64,000 bases of DNA, taken from NCBI GenBank assembly GCA_905214195.1, contig CAJMLH010000004.1, positions 9,457 through 73,456 on the forward strand. The letters are read 5' to 3'. Shown here one piece after another: positions 1 to 9,196 of the stretch. How positions within the stretch are numbered: the first letter of the stretch is position 1; each line of letters starts with the position of its first letter. A model generated the notes under the pieces. That model worked only from the letters and a program-made list of their open reading frames with translations. It was not told the DNA's origin and did no database searches. Both the position numbers and the translations under genes were made by a program. Origin of the DNA: an uncultured bacterium. GTDB lineage: Bacteria; Bacillota; Clostridia; Peptostreptococcales; Anaerovoracaceae.

Positions 1-1839
1 ACCCATGAAGTAGAACTTGCCAAATTCTATGCTTCAAGAATAATTGAAATCAAAGATGGAAAAGTCATTGCCGACTATGAGAATAATACAGATGATAATT
101 TAGATTACAGACTGGATAATAAATTTTATCTTAAGGATTTTGAAAAGAAAGAAAGCTTATCCGAGAATTCCCTGAAGCTTAATTTCTACGGCAGCAGCGA
201 AGACTCTCTTGACATGGATATAGTTGTTAAAAACGGCAATATCTATATTAAATCACATTCCGATATGCGAGTTGAAGTGGTGGACCAAAACTCTGCTATT
301 GAATTTGTAGACGATCATTATAAAGAGATGGACAAATCGCTTTATGAAAGTTACAAATTTGATTTTGATAAGGTTATAGACCCGAACACGACTGAAAAAT
401 ACAGTTCGATAATAGGATTTTTCCCATCGCTGCTTAGGGGATTTAAAAAAATAGCGTCATATCCTCTTATAAAAAAACTGTTATTTGCAGGATTTTTGCT
501 GGCAGGAGTATTCATCACTTATGCTATGAGCAGTATGTATGCAAGTCTTGATGTTAAGGATAAAGACTTTGTGAGAAGCAACAGGGACTACCTTGAAGTA
601 GAAATCCCAAAGATATCAGTAGAAAAATATCTTGAATACGAAAATGTTGAATCAGTTAAATATATGTTTCCTAAGTCTGCATCAGTGAACATGTATTTTG
701 ATTTGAATTTCTATTATCAGACTTCAGGCGGAGCATTCAGCATATTGACAGGCGATTTGACAGATATAAATACCATAGATGAAAAAGACCTCATTATGGG
801 CAGAATGCCTGAAAATCCTTATGAATTGGTTATAGATAAAATGTCTGCCGATAGGATGTTAAGTTCAGGAGATAATAAACAGGTGGGAATAGACTCTGTT
901 GAGCAGCTTATCGGAAAACCTTTGTCGTTAAAACCTATGAATGACTTTACAATAGTAGGAATAACAGACAAGGCAGAGCCTTTGATTTATGCAGAACCGA
1001 CATTGTTTACAGATATGATATACAACAGTTACAGTGACGGAGGTATGGAAGGCGGAGAAAACGCTTCTGAAAAGATTTTCCAAAATTATGAAACCTGGGG
1101 AGAAGAATACACGCTTAAAAAAGGACGATTGCCGGAAAACGACTATGAAACTTTGGTTCCTTATTCAAGAGCTTCCGAGATGCCTCTTAACAAGCAGATA
1201 GAAACTAAGGTAAACGGACAGAAACTTAAGGTTGTAGGTTACTATGAAAATCCAAACAATTCAGAAATTTATCTTGTAAACGGAAATACAATAAAGTATG
1301 CTTTAATTACAGGGGCTAAGAGTTTCGATGTGGCACCGGCAGACAAAGAAAGCGCCATGTCATATTTTCAGAGTCAGAATATAAATGTGAAGAATGCATA
1401 CGAAAAGGAAAAGGAAGAGTATATAACTCAGCAGAGAAAAAGCACAAGAAGTACCATTATACTGGGAATTGTGATGATTGCCGTTTCTTTAGTAGAGATT
1501 CTTCTTATGATAAGATCTTCTTTCCTGTCAAGGATAAAGGAAATAGGTATTTACCGAGCAATAGGCGTTAAAAAAACCGATATATACAAGATGTTCCTTG
1601 GAGAGATTTTTGCCATAACTACAGTAAGCAGTCTGGTGGGAATCGGTATAATGACATATATTCTGTCAAAACTCTGCAATATATCGTATCTGTCTTCAAT
1701 GATTGCACTCAATCCTGTGGTTATAGGCGGTGCAATATTGACGGTGTATCTGTTTAACTCGATTGTGGGACTGATACCTGTATTTACAACTATGAGAAAG
1801 ACTCCTGCCGCTATATTGGCAAGACATGATGTGGATTGA
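1..1839 (+). CDS. ABC transporter ATPase-permease fusion (5' truncated by window edge)
   Basis: The frame is open from base 1, so an ATG at 214 is internal. The first codons give 'THEVELAKFYASRIIEI', the H-loop His and last strands of an ABC nucleotide-binding domain, followed by 'KDGKV'. After a linker of about 100 residues comes a membrane segment (about residues 160-178 of the visible part), a long extracytoplasmic region (about 180-475) and three further membrane segments (about 485-505, 535-558, 573-595). The last part contains 'RIKEIGIYRAIG', the usual FtsX/MacB permease signature. It is therefore an ATPase fused N-terminal to a MacB/FtsX-type permease, a class that exports peptides or lipids or senses antimicrobials. 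Substrate unknown. It ends overlapping or abutting rlmN. Confidence 0.85.
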   Translation, partial: THEVELAKFYASRIIEIKDGKVIADYENNTDDNLDYRLDNKFYLKDFEKKESLSENSLKLNFYGSSEDSLDMDIVVKNGNIYIKSHSDMRVEVVDQNSAIEFVDDHYKEMDKSLYESYKFDFDKVIDPNTTEKYSSIIGFFPSLLRGFKKIASYPLIKKLLFAGFLLAGVFITYAMSSMYASLDVKDKDFVRSNRDYLEVEIPKISVEKYLEYENVESVKYMFPKSASVNMYFDLNFYYQTSGGAFSILTGDLTDINTIDEKDLIMGRMPENPYELVIDKMSADRMLSSGDNKQVGIDSVEQLIGKPLSLKPMNDFTIVGITDKAEPLIYAEPTLFTDMIYNSYSDGGMEGGENASEKIFQNYETWGEEYTLKKGRLPENDYETLVPYSRASEMPLNKQIETKVNGQKLKVVGYYENPNNSEIYLVNGNTIKYALITGAKSFDVAPADKESAMSYFQSQNINVKNAYEKEKEEYITQQRKSTRSTIILGIVMIAVSLVEILLMIRSSFLSRIKEIGIYRAIGVKKTDIYKMFLGEIFAITTVSSLVGIGIMTYILSKLCNISYLSSMIALNPVVIGGAILTVYLFNSIVGLIPVFTTMRKTPAAILARHDVD

Positions 1840-1841
1840 TA

Positions 1842-2888
1842 ATGAAGAAAAATATCAGAGATTTACAGCTTAATGAAATAGAAGAAGTCATCTTAAAAAT
1901 GGGAGAACCGAAATTCAGAGCCAGGCAGATATTTGCATGGCTCTGTAAAGGTGTGGAAAACTTTGACGAAATGCAAAATGTTCCCCTAAATCTAAGGAAA
2001 AAGCTTGATAAAGAGTTTTTCACAGGCTCTTTTAAACCTGCTGAGGTACAAATATCCGCAGTTGACGGTACAAGAAAGTATCTTTTCATTCTTGAAGACG
2101 GCAATGCTGTAGAGAGTGTATTTATGAAATACAAATACGGCAATACCATATGCGTTTCGTCTCAGGCAGGATGCAGAATGGGATGTAAGTTCTGTGCGTC
2201 TACACTAAGGGGGTTGGTGCGTAATCTTTCTCCGGGAGAAATCGTTCAGCAGCTTCTTGCCGCTGAAAAGGATACGGGAGAAAAGATAAATCATATAGTT
2301 GTGATGGGAAGCGGAGAACCTTTTGACAATTATGAGAATTTGGCATCTTTTATAAAGATAGTTAATCACCCTGAGGGACTTGGATTGAGTATGAGGAATA
2401 TAACCGTTTCCACCTGTGGTATAATACCTCAGATACATCGTTTTGCGAAAGATTTTCCTCAGGCGAATCTGGCAATATCACTCCATTCTCCCACCGATAA
2501 GGGAAGAAGTGCAATAATGCCGATAAACAAGAAATACCCACTCAAAGAGCTTATAAAAGCGTGCAGGCAATATACAGAGGAGACTTCAAGGAGAATAACT
2601 TTTGAGTATACTCTTGTAAGGGGTGTAAATGACGATGAAGAACATGCAGCTATGTTGGCAAGCCTTCTTAAGGGAATGCGCTGTCATGTGAATCTGATTC
2701 CCCTCAATAAGGTTGAAGAGACAGGCCTTGAGACTACTGCAAGAAAGCAAGCCGAGAAATTCCTTGCTGCTCTTGAAAAACGAAAGATAGCCGCAACCAT
2801 AAGACGGGAATTGGGCGACGATATAGACGGAGCATGCGGACAGTTAAGGCTTAAAACCATGGCAAAAGAATCAGAAAACCGACAGTAA
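1842..2888 (+). CDS. rlmN: 23S rRNA (adenine-2503-C2) methyltransferase RlmN
   Basis: Radical-SAM enzyme that methylates A2503 of 23S rRNA (and some tRNA A37) through a methyl-cysteine intermediate. The CxxxCxxC iron-sulfur motif is visible as 'CRMGCKFC', followed by the SAM-binding 'VVMGSGEP' and 'ISLHSPTD'. The C-terminal 'DIDGACGQL' holds the catalytic methyl-carrying Cys. Length of 348 residues is normal for the family. The ATG at 1842 is used here; a TTG at 1836 overlapping the upstream stop (TTGA) is an alternative. No clear Shine-Dalgarno sequence is seen, which suggests translation coupled to the ABC gene. The product assignment is secure; the exact start is not. Confidence 0.95.
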   Translation: MKKNIRDLQLNEIEEVILKMGEPKFRARQIFAWLCKGVENFDEMQNVPLNLRKKLDKEFFTGSFKPAEVQISAVDGTRKYLFILEDGNAVESVFMKYKYGNTICVSSQAGCRMGCKFCASTLRGLVRNLSPGEIVQQLLAAEKDTGEKINHIVVMGSGEPFDNYENLASFIKIVNHPEGLGLSMRNITVSTCGIIPQIHRFAKDFPQANLAISLHSPTDKGRSAIMPINKKYPLKELIKACRQYTEETSRRITFEYTLVRGVNDDEEHAAMLASLLKGMRCHVNLIPLNKVEETGLETTARKQAEKFLAALEKRKIAATIRRELGDDIDGACGQLRLKTMAKESENRQ

Positions 2889-2920
2889 AAATTTATGTCA
2901 ACTTGCAGACCATTACCCCC

Positions 2921-2949
2921 TTGAAAATATGGATTTGTTATTGTATAAT
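2921..2949 (+). promoter_or_regulatory. sigma-A promoter
   Basis: TTGAAA (2921-2926), 17-bp spacer, TATAAT (2944-2949), about 50 nt upstream of the AGGAGG-preceded ATG at 3002. This separates the small P-loop gene from rlmN transcription. Confidence 0.8.
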
Positions 2950-3001
2950 GGAAAAAATAACAGACTGCGGTCGAGCAAAATTTATTTAGGAGGCGGTTAC
3001 C

Positions 3002-3424
3002 ATGGTTAAATTATTAGTGGGACATAAAGGCAGCGGCAAGACTAAACATATGATAGACCTTGCTAATGATCAAATAGAATCAAGCAAAGGAAGCGTTATT
3101 TTCATCAACAAGAATCATAGACTCATGTACGACCTTAAATATAAGATAAGAGTTATATGTATGGAAGATTTTGAACATATTACCAACTGTGATGAATACA
3201 TCGGATTCCTTTACGGTATAATAAGCTTGGATCACGATATAGAGACTGTTTATATAGACAGCATTTTAAAGCACGCAGACTTCTCATTGGGAGATTTGCC
3301 TGAGTTTATTGAAAGACTTAAGAAGATTTCCAAGAATTACGGAATGGATTTCGTCGTAAGCTTAAGCGCAGAAAGAGAAGAGATGATTGGCGTAGACTTT
3401 GAGGGCTGCGAAATACTCAACTGA
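3002..3424 (+). CDS. small P-loop NTPase, function unknown
   Basis: A 140-residue protein starting 'MVKLLVGHKGSGKTKHM', where GHKGSGKT is a Walker A motif at residues 7-14. A possible Walker B strand is 'ETVYIDS' near residue 80. The protein is too short for a full AAA+ or RecA fold with arginine finger. Similar short proteins are sometimes labelled PilT-like ATPases in clostridial genomes, but none of the PilT-specific Asp/His boxes is evident. It has its own consensus promoter, an AGGAGG ribosome site 9 nt before ATG and its own terminator, so it is a monocistronic gene. I cannot assign a function. Confidence 0.8.
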   Translation: MVKLLVGHKGSGKTKHMIDLANDQIESSKGSVIFINKNHRLMYDLKYKIRVICMEDFEHITNCDEYIGFLYGIISLDHDIETVYIDSILKHADFSLGDLPEFIERLKKISKNYGMDFVVSLSAEREEMIGVDFEGCEILN

Positions 3425-3446
3425 TAAATTTGCTTTGACGATACAT

Positions 3447-3480
3447 AGGGCGACGGGTTACCGTCGCCCTGTATTATTTA
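3447..3480 (+). terminator. intrinsic terminator
   Basis: Perfect 10-bp stem AGGGCGACGG / CCGTCGCCCT with a GTTA loop, followed by a T-rich GTATTATTTATT tail, 23 nt after the P-loop gene. Confidence 0.85.
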
Positions 3481-3504
3481 TTCAGGTAAAGGAAGGTGAA
3501 GCAT

Positions 3505-4122
3505 ATGGCCGAAGCCATAAGTATCAGAGAAATAGAAGAAAAACTGAAAAACAGAAAGATTGGTACTATTGACTGGTATAAATTTTTCAGCGTTACCATA
3601 CCATTGATAGAGACAGAGGAGGGGCTTTCACTGCTTTTTGAAGTCAGATCATCTAAACTTAAAACGCAGCCGGGAGACATATGTTTTCCGGGAGGCCGTA
3701 TAGAAGAGGGTGAAACACCTTATGAATCTGCTTTAAGGGAGATGGAGGAAGAGATAGGAATATCATCAGCTAAAATGCTTGGGCAATTTGATACACTTCA
3801 TGAGTTTTCAGGTCACACTCTTTATACTTTCGTCGCAGAACTGCCGCCGGGAAGCCTTGATAAAATCAATCTCAATGAAGAAGAGGTAGAGGAGGTATTC
3901 ACAGTGCCTCTGAGCTTTTTTAAAGAGAATCCCGCAAAGACATATGATATAGATGTGGTGTCTGATGTATCTGAATTCCCATATGAAGAGACAGGCATAT
4001 CCCCGGATTACAAGTGGCGAAAAGGGAAAAATTTGCTGCCGCTGTACAGATATAAAGACAAGATTATATGGGGTATTACTGCAAGAATAGTAAAATGGTT
4101 TGTAGAGCAAATTGTCACTTGA
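3505..4122 (+). CDS. Nudix hydrolase, CoA pyrophosphatase type
   Basis: The Nudix box is complete: G-x5-E-x7-REx2EExGI read across 'GRIEEGETPYESALREMEEE' and the following IGI. Just before it, 'RSSKLKTQPGDICFPGG' matches the UPF0035 motif that marks the NudL/YeaB subgroup, which cleaves coenzyme A and its derivatives to 4'-phosphopantetheine and adenosine 3',5'-bisphosphate. Length is 205 residues, normal for the subgroup. I chose ATG 3505 because GGAAGGTG lies 7 nt upstream; a GTG at 3496 would sit inside that ribosome site. The stop codon overlaps the -35 box of the next operon. CoA specificity is inferred from the motif only. Confidence 0.88.
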   Translation: MAEAISIREIEEKLKNRKIGTIDWYKFFSVTIPLIETEEGLSLLFEVRSSKLKTQPGDICFPGGRIEEGETPYESALREMEEEIGISSAKMLGQFDTLHEFSGHTLYTFVAELPPGSLDKINLNEEEVEEVFTVPLSFFKENPAKTYDIDVVSDVSEFPYEETGISPDYKWRKGKNLLPLYRYKDKIIWGITARIVKWFVEQIVT

Positions 4123-4146
4123 CAATTTATATACAAGACTTATAAT
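4119..4146 (+). promoter_or_regulatory. near-consensus sigma-A promoter of the redox operon
   Basis: TTGACA (4119-4124), 16-bp spacer, TATAAT (4141-4146). Both hexamers are perfect matches. Transcription should start near 4153, giving a leader of about 200 nt before the ferredoxin gene at 4353. Confidence 0.85.
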
Positions 4147-4152
4147 AAAGGT

Positions 4153-4352
4153 GAGGCCAGGTGTCGTAAACATTCAGCGGAAAAGTTAAAAAAAAGTTCC
4201 GCTTGAGGTGTATAAGGTGGAAGACACAGGGGGAAATACACTTTGTGTCGCTTTTATGCCGCAGCGGAGTTTGCTGTGGCTTTTTTCGTACATAGAAAAG
4301 ATTTCCCGGCAGGGGGGTTAGAGTTATACGACAAGGCAGAGGAGGTATTAGT
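4153..4352 (+). ncRNA. structured 5' leader with internal terminator-like hairpin
   Basis: The leader contains a 7-bp hairpin AGCGGAA/TTCCGCT (about 4175-4203), competing pairings of GTGTC (about 4160) with GACAC (4222) or of GACACA (4222-4227) with TGTGTC (4244-4249), and then GCCGCAGC (4258-4265) / GCTGTGGC (4273-4280) followed by T6 (4281-4286). The last is a good intrinsic terminator placed 67 nt before the start codon. I recognise no named riboswitch family, T-box or leader peptide. Attenuation of the PFOR operon is inferred from this geometry. Confidence 0.5.
4258..4286 (+). terminator. leader terminator / attenuator hairpin
   Basis: 8-bp stem (one G-U pair) with a 7-nt loop and six Ts, inside the leader of the ferredoxin-PFOR operon and upstream of its ribosome site. 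Confidence 0.6.
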
Positions 4353-5651
4353 ATGAGTTCAAAAACGGGAACGACCGCAGAAATCGCAAGAAAAATTCTT
4401 TCGATTTTACCGGGTGTTGACTGTAAATCCTTAGGCGGATGCGGCAAAAAATCATGTCTTGAGTGCGCCGAGGCTATAGCCGGGGGCGCAGGCACAGCCT
4501 TGTGTCCAGCTTGTAATCAGGAACAGGTAGACAAAATAGCAGATGTTTTAGAAATGCCCGCTGAAAAAGCAAAGGATAATGTTGCTTTTGTATTTTGCAG
4601 CGGAAGTGCAGCAGGCAAAAACAGAGCAAGCCATTTTAAGACATGCCAAGAAGCAGTTGATAATGGATTTAAGAGAGGCGAATGTAAGGACGGCTGCGTA
4701 GGTGTAGGCTCCTGTATAGATGTTTGCGAATTCGGCGCAATGAAGCTTGAAGACGGCAAAGTAATCATTGACAGAGACAAATGCACAGGATGCGGTGCAT
4801 GTGCTGACAAGAGAGTATGCCCTCAGTATGTTATACATATGGTGCCAAGAGATGCAACCAACTTTATTCCTTGCTCATCTACAGAGGAAGATGATGAGTT
4901 GACAAGAAAAATCTGCGGATACGGATGTATTTCGTGCGGAGAGTGCGAAAGAGCATGTCCTGAGGGCGCTGTTTCCATAGTAAACAATCATGCGGTGATT
5001 GATTACGATAAATGCGTCGGATGTGTAGCATGTACAGTAAAATGCAGAAAGAAGATAATCGTAGATACTCTCCACGACTTGACAAAACTAAAAGAAAAGG
5101 TAGCGTTCGTAAGATGCAGCGGCGGATATAAGGCGTCTGAACTTTACAAGAAGTTAGGCATATCTTCTTGTGAAGAGGCTATTGAAAAAGTAGACCCCAA
5201 AGCCAATGAGCTCTGCACAACGGGATGCTGCGGTCTCGGAAGCTGCACAAAGGTATGCAGATACGATGCAATACATGTTGTAAACGGTACGGCAGTTGTG
5301 GACCCTGATAAATGCGTCGGATGCAAGGATTGTACTTATGCATGTCCTAAGCATTTAATTACCATGGTGCCTTACAAAGGACAAAAACAAGTTCCTTGCA
5401 GTTCAACAGCTGATTATGAGGACAAAGCCAAAGTATGCTGGTCGGCATGTATAGCTTGTGAAGACTGTGTAAACAATTGTCCTAACGGAGCTATATATAT
5501 GGAAGATAAGCATGCCGTAGTTGACCCTGAGCTATGTGAAAACTGCAATGTTTGCCAGTATGTATGTTCAAGAAGAATTATCAAGGAGCAGGTAGTTCCC
5601 GAATACAATTATTTGCAGCGGGAAGCTCTTGATATGAGGGAAGGAGAGTGA
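4353..5651 (+). CDS. tandem RnfB-like polyferredoxin
   Basis: Soluble 432-residue Fe-S protein with no membrane segment. Residues about 8-55 form an RnfB/CdhD-type four-Cys [4Fe-4S] domain (C30, C35, C38, C51). Then the RnfB C-terminal module occurs twice, at about 77-236 and 249-411. Each copy begins with 'VAFV.CSG', has a CxxxC-type cluster region, a 'KCTGCGAC' or 'KCVGCKDC' ferredoxin motif, a 'VPCSST'-type turn and two more ferredoxin motifs. Ordinary RnfB has one such module, an N-terminal anchor and sits with RnfCDGEA. Here the neighbours are PFOR and NfnAB, so an electron-relay role around ferredoxin is inferred. Start ATG 4353 has AGGAGG upstream. It ends overlapping the PFOR ribosome site. 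Confidence 0.85.
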   Translation: MSSKTGTTAEIARKILSILPGVDCKSLGGCGKKSCLECAEAIAGGAGTALCPACNQEQVDKIADVLEMPAEKAKDNVAFVFCSGSAAGKNRASHFKTCQEAVDNGFKRGECKDGCVGVGSCIDVCEFGAMKLEDGKVIIDRDKCTGCGACADKRVCPQYVIHMVPRDATNFIPCSSTEEDDELTRKICGYGCISCGECERACPEGAVSIVNNHAVIDYDKCVGCVACTVKCRKKIIVDTLHDLTKLKEKVAFVRCSGGYKASELYKKLGISSCEEAIEKVDPKANELCTTGCCGLGSCTKVCRYDAIHVVNGTAVVDPDKCVGCKDCTYACPKHLITMVPYKGQKQVPCSSTADYEDKAKVCWSACIACEDCVNNCPNGAIYMEDKHAVVDPELCENCNVCQYVCSRRIIKEQVVPEYNYLQREALDMREGE

Positions 5652-5656
5652 TTAGG

Positions 5657-8600
5657 ATGAGAAAATTAAAAACAATGGACGGAAACACAGCGGCCGCTCA
5701 TGTAGCTTACGCATTTTCTGAAGTTGCGGCAATCTATCCGATTACACCGTCTTCGCCTATGGCAGAGAGTATGGACGAATGGGTTTCACAAGACAGAACA
5801 AATATATTCGGAGAGAAAGTAAAAATTGTTGAGATGCAGTCTGAGGGCGGAGCGGCAGGAGCCGTCCACGGAGCTATAACAGCAGGCTCGTATACATCGA
5901 CCTTTACGGCTTCCCAGGGATTGCTTCTCATGATTCCAAATATGTATAAACTGGCAGGAGAACAGACTCCTACCGTATTCCATGTTGCTGCCAGAGCATT
6001 GGCAACTCATGCCCTTTCAATTTTCGGAGATCACTCTGATGTAATGGGCTGTCGCCAGACCGGTTTTGCTATGCTCGCCTCAAACAGCGTTCAGCAAGTA
6101 ATGGATTTGGCAGCGGTCGCTCACCTTGCAACCATAGCAGGAAGACTCCCGATGCTTCATTTCTTTGATGGTTTCAGAACTTCCCATGAGAATCAAAAGA
6201 TAGAAGTTTGGGATTATGAAGAACTTAAAAGCATGGTTGACTGGAGTGCAGTCAGAGCATTTAAAGACAGATCTTTAAACCCTAACCATCCTCACAGCAT
6301 GGGTTCTGCTGAGCAGCCTGAAACTTTCTTCCAGCATCGTGAGGCATGTAACAGCGCATATCTTGCCACGGCAGATATAGTTGCAGAGTACATGAACAAG
6401 GTAAATGAAAAAATAGGTACAGACTATAAGCCGTTTAATTATTACGGTGATCCTGAGGCTGAGGAGATAATAGTTGCTATGGGATCCGTCTGCGATGCAG
6501 CTGAGGAAGTAATAGATTATCTTAGAGGAAAAGGCAAAAAAGTAGGTATCGTTGAGGTTCACCTCTACAGACCGTTCTCACGCAAATACTTGCTTGATGT
6601 AATTCCTGAAACAGTGAAAAAAATAGCAGTTTTAGACAGAACAAAGGAACCGGGCGGCGTAGGAGAACCTTTATTCCTTGATGTTGTCTCGGCTTTAAGA
6701 GGAAGTAGATTTGAAAATGCTCTTATCGTAGGTGGTCGTTACGGTCTTGGCTCAAAAGATACTCAGCCGGGAGATATACTTGCCGTATATGAAAATCTTT
6801 GGAGTGAAAATCCAAAGAAAGAATTTACAATTTCCATCACTGACGATGTTACAAACTTGTCGCTTACCCCATCAGAATATCCTGATGTAGCTCCAAAAGG
6901 AACAAAGGCATGCAAATTCTGGGGACTTGGTGCAGACGGAACTGTAGGTGCAAACAAAAACAGCGTCAAGATAATAGGCGACCATACCGACAAGAAAGTG
7001 CAGGCATACTTCCAGTACGATTCAAAGAAATCGGGAGGCATTACAATATCTCATCTTAGATTCGGAGATGAGCCTATTAAATCGACATATTATGTAAAAC
7101 AAGCCGATTTCGTAGCGTGTCACAATTCGGCATACATTCACAAATACGAAATGGTAGAGGATGTTAAACCGGGCGGATTCTTCTTGCTTAACTGTGTATG
7201 GAACGACGCTGAATTAGAGGAACATCTTCCTGCCAAGATGAAGAGATATATAGCAAATAACGATGTACAGTTTTATACTTGCGATGCTGTTAATATAGCA
7301 AAGGAAATCGGTCTTGGAGCAAGAAGAACCAATTCCGTATTGCAGGCGGCATTTTTCAAGCTTGCTGACATAATTCCTATTGATGATGCAGTAACTTATA
7401 TGAAAGACGCTATCAAGAAAACATACGGCAAAAAAGGTGAAAAGATAGTCAACATGAACCTGGAAGCCGTAGATGCAGGTATAAATAATGTTCACAGAGT
7501 AGAAGTTCCGGAAAGCTGGAAGACTGCTTACGACGATGCAAAGCCTAAGGAAATGACAGGCAGAGATAAATTGCATACTGATTACCTCAACAAGGTTCTT
7601 ATTCCTACCAATACAATGGCAGGAGACAGCGTACCTGTGTCAACATTCGTAGACACTGCCAACGGAATGGTTCCGGCAGGTACGGCAGCTTATGAAAAAC
7701 GAGGCATAGCAGCCGATGTTCCTAATTGGAATATGGCAAATTGTATGCAGTGCAACTGGTGTTCATATGTATGTCCTCATGGAGTAATAAGACCGTTTGT
7801 CATGGATGAAAAGGAAGCCGAACCTATCAAGGATACGGTTCTTCCTATGAAAGGAGAAAAGGGCAAGTTCTTTACTATCGGAATATCTGCTCTTGACTGT
7901 ACAGGCTGCGGTTCATGTGCAGATGTTTGTCCTGCAAGAAAGAAAGCCATAGAGATGAAACCGGCAGAGGATGAATATGTAAACGGTCAGCAGGATAGAT
8001 TCAATTATCTGTTCAATGATGTAACAGAGAAAGAAACCAAGTTTAAAGATGACAGCGTAAAAGGCTCTCAATTTAAACAGCCTCTTATGGAATTTTCGGG
8101 AGCATGTCCGGGATGCGGAGAATCGCCTTATGCTAAGTTAGTAACTCAGTTGTTTGGCGACAGAATGTTCATAGCAAATGCAACAGGTTGCTCATCAATT
8201 TGGGGATGTTCAGCTCCAAGCTCTCCTTATACTGTAAATAAAGAGGGCAAAGGTCCTGCATGGGCTAATTCCCTATTTGAAGATAATGCAGAGTTCGGAT
8301 TGGGAATGACAATTTCAGTTCAGGCACGCAGAAAAGAGCTTAAATCAGCAGTCGAAAGACTGACAGATGTTGTGGGAATACCTGCAAAGGCATGGCTTGC
8401 TACAATGGACGATGCAAAGGCTTCAGGAAGAACAGGCGACGCACTTGCCGAGGCCTGCAAGGAATATGCCGGCAGCAATGCAGATGCCAAATATGTAATA
8501 GAAAACCGTGATATGCTGGTTAAACCGTCGATGTGGATATTCGGAGGAGACGGATGGGCTTACGATATAGGTTACGGCGGTCTTGACCATGTGCTTGCTT

Positions 8601-9181
8601 CCGGTGAAAATGTCAATGTAATGGTATTCGATACGGAAGTTTATTCCAACACCGGAGGTCAGTCATCCAAAGCGACACCTATAGGAGCGGTTGCTAAATT
8701 TGCGGCATCCGGAAAAGCAGTTAAGAAAAAAGACCTTGCCCAGATAGCAATGGCTTACGGATATGTATATGTAGCTCAAATAGCTATGGGTGCAAATCCT
8801 GCCCAGACTCTTAAGGCTATAAGAGAGGCCGAAAGCTATGACGGTCCTTCATTGATAATCGCCTATGCACCTTGTATCAATCACGGAGTTAAAGCAGGCA
8901 TGAATAAATCCATGCTGGAAATGAAACATGCAGTTCTTTCCGGATATTGGAATCTGCTCAGATATAATCCTGATTTGGCTAAGGAGGGCAAGAATCCTCT
9001 TTCACTGGACAGTGGAGCTGCTACTGAAAATTACAGAGACTTTATAATGGGCGAAGTAAGATACAACTCCCTGAAGTTGAAGTTCCCTGAAAGAGCGGAA
9101 AAACTCTTTGAAGAGGCGGAAGAAACGGCTAAACAAAGATATGAGACATTGCTCAATCGCAAGAAGAGCATGGATAATTAA
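5657..9181 (+). CDS. nifJ: pyruvate:ferredoxin (flavodoxin) oxidoreductase
   Basis: Single-chain 1174-residue PFOR that oxidises pyruvate with CoA to acetyl-CoA and CO2 and reduces ferredoxin in the cytoplasm. The N-terminus 'MDGNTAAAHVAYAFSEVAA' and 'YPITPSSPMAE' are the pyruvate-binding domain I hallmark. Two [4Fe-4S] sites are visible near residues 696 ('CMQCNWCSYVCP') and 747 ('CTGCGSCADVCP'). The C-terminal thiamine diphosphate domain has 'ACPGCGESPY' and 'GGDGWAYDIGYGG' (about 964), then 'DTEVYSNTGGQSSK'. ATG 5657 follows AAGGAGAG by 8 nt; a GTG at 5648 is too close to that site. It follows the polyferredoxin by 5 nt, which makes ferredoxin coupling likely. Confidence 0.97.
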   Translation: MRKLKTMDGNTAAAHVAYAFSEVAAIYPITPSSPMAESMDEWVSQDRTNIFGEKVKIVEMQSEGGAAGAVHGAITAGSYTSTFTASQGLLLMIPNMYKLAGEQTPTVFHVAARALATHALSIFGDHSDVMGCRQTGFAMLASNSVQQVMDLAAVAHLATIAGRLPMLHFFDGFRTSHENQKIEVWDYEELKSMVDWSAVRAFKDRSLNPNHPHSMGSAEQPETFFQHREACNSAYLATADIVAEYMNKVNEKIGTDYKPFNYYGDPEAEEIIVAMGSVCDAAEEVIDYLRGKGKKVGIVEVHLYRPFSRKYLLDVIPETVKKIAVLDRTKEPGGVGEPLFLDVVSALRGSRFENALIVGGRYGLGSKDTQPGDILAVYENLWSENPKKEFTISITDDVTNLSLTPSEYPDVAPKGTKACKFWGLGADGTVGANKNSVKIIGDHTDKKVQAYFQYDSKKSGGITISHLRFGDEPIKSTYYVKQADFVACHNSAYIHKYEMVEDVKPGGFFLLNCVWNDAELEEHLPAKMKRYIANNDVQFYTCDAVNIAKEIGLGARRTNSVLQAAFFKLADIIPIDDAVTYMKDAIKKTYGKKGEKIVNMNLEAVDAGINNVHRVEVPESWKTAYDDAKPKEMTGRDKLHTDYLNKVLIPTNTMAGDSVPVSTFVDTANGMVPAGTAAYEKRGIAADVPNWNMANCMQCNWCSYVCPHGVIRPFVMDEKEAEPIKDTVLPMKGEKGKFFTIGISALDCTGCGSCADVCPARKKAIEMKPAEDEYVNGQQDRFNYLFNDVTEKETKFKDDSVKGSQFKQPLMEFSGACPGCGESPYAKLVTQLFGDRMFIANATGCSSIWGCSAPSSPYTVNKEGKGPAWANSLFEDNAEFGLGMTISVQARRKELKSAVERLTDVVGIPAKAWLATMDDAKASGRTGDALAEACKEYAGSNADAKYVIENRDMLVKPSMWIFGGDGWAYDIGYGGLDHVLASGENVNVMVFDTEVYSNTGGQSSKATPIGAVAKFAASGKAVKKKDLAQIAMAYGYVYVAQIAMGANPAQTLKAIREAESYDGPSLIIAYAPCINHGVKAGMNKSMLEMKHAVLSGYWNLLRYNPDLAKEGKNPLSLDSGAATENYRDFIMGEVRYNSLKLKFPERAEKLFEEAEETAKQRYETLLNRKKSMDN

Positions 9182-9196
9182 GAGGGGAGGGTGATT

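Noticed and set aside
214..1839. Stand-alone permease starting at ATG 214
   Set aside because: The same frame is open to base 1 and encodes the end of an ABC ATPase, so the ATG is internal to a fusion protein.
4153..4352. FMN, TPP, SAM or T-box leader
   Set aside because: None of the conserved blocks of these families is present in the leader; left as unassigned.
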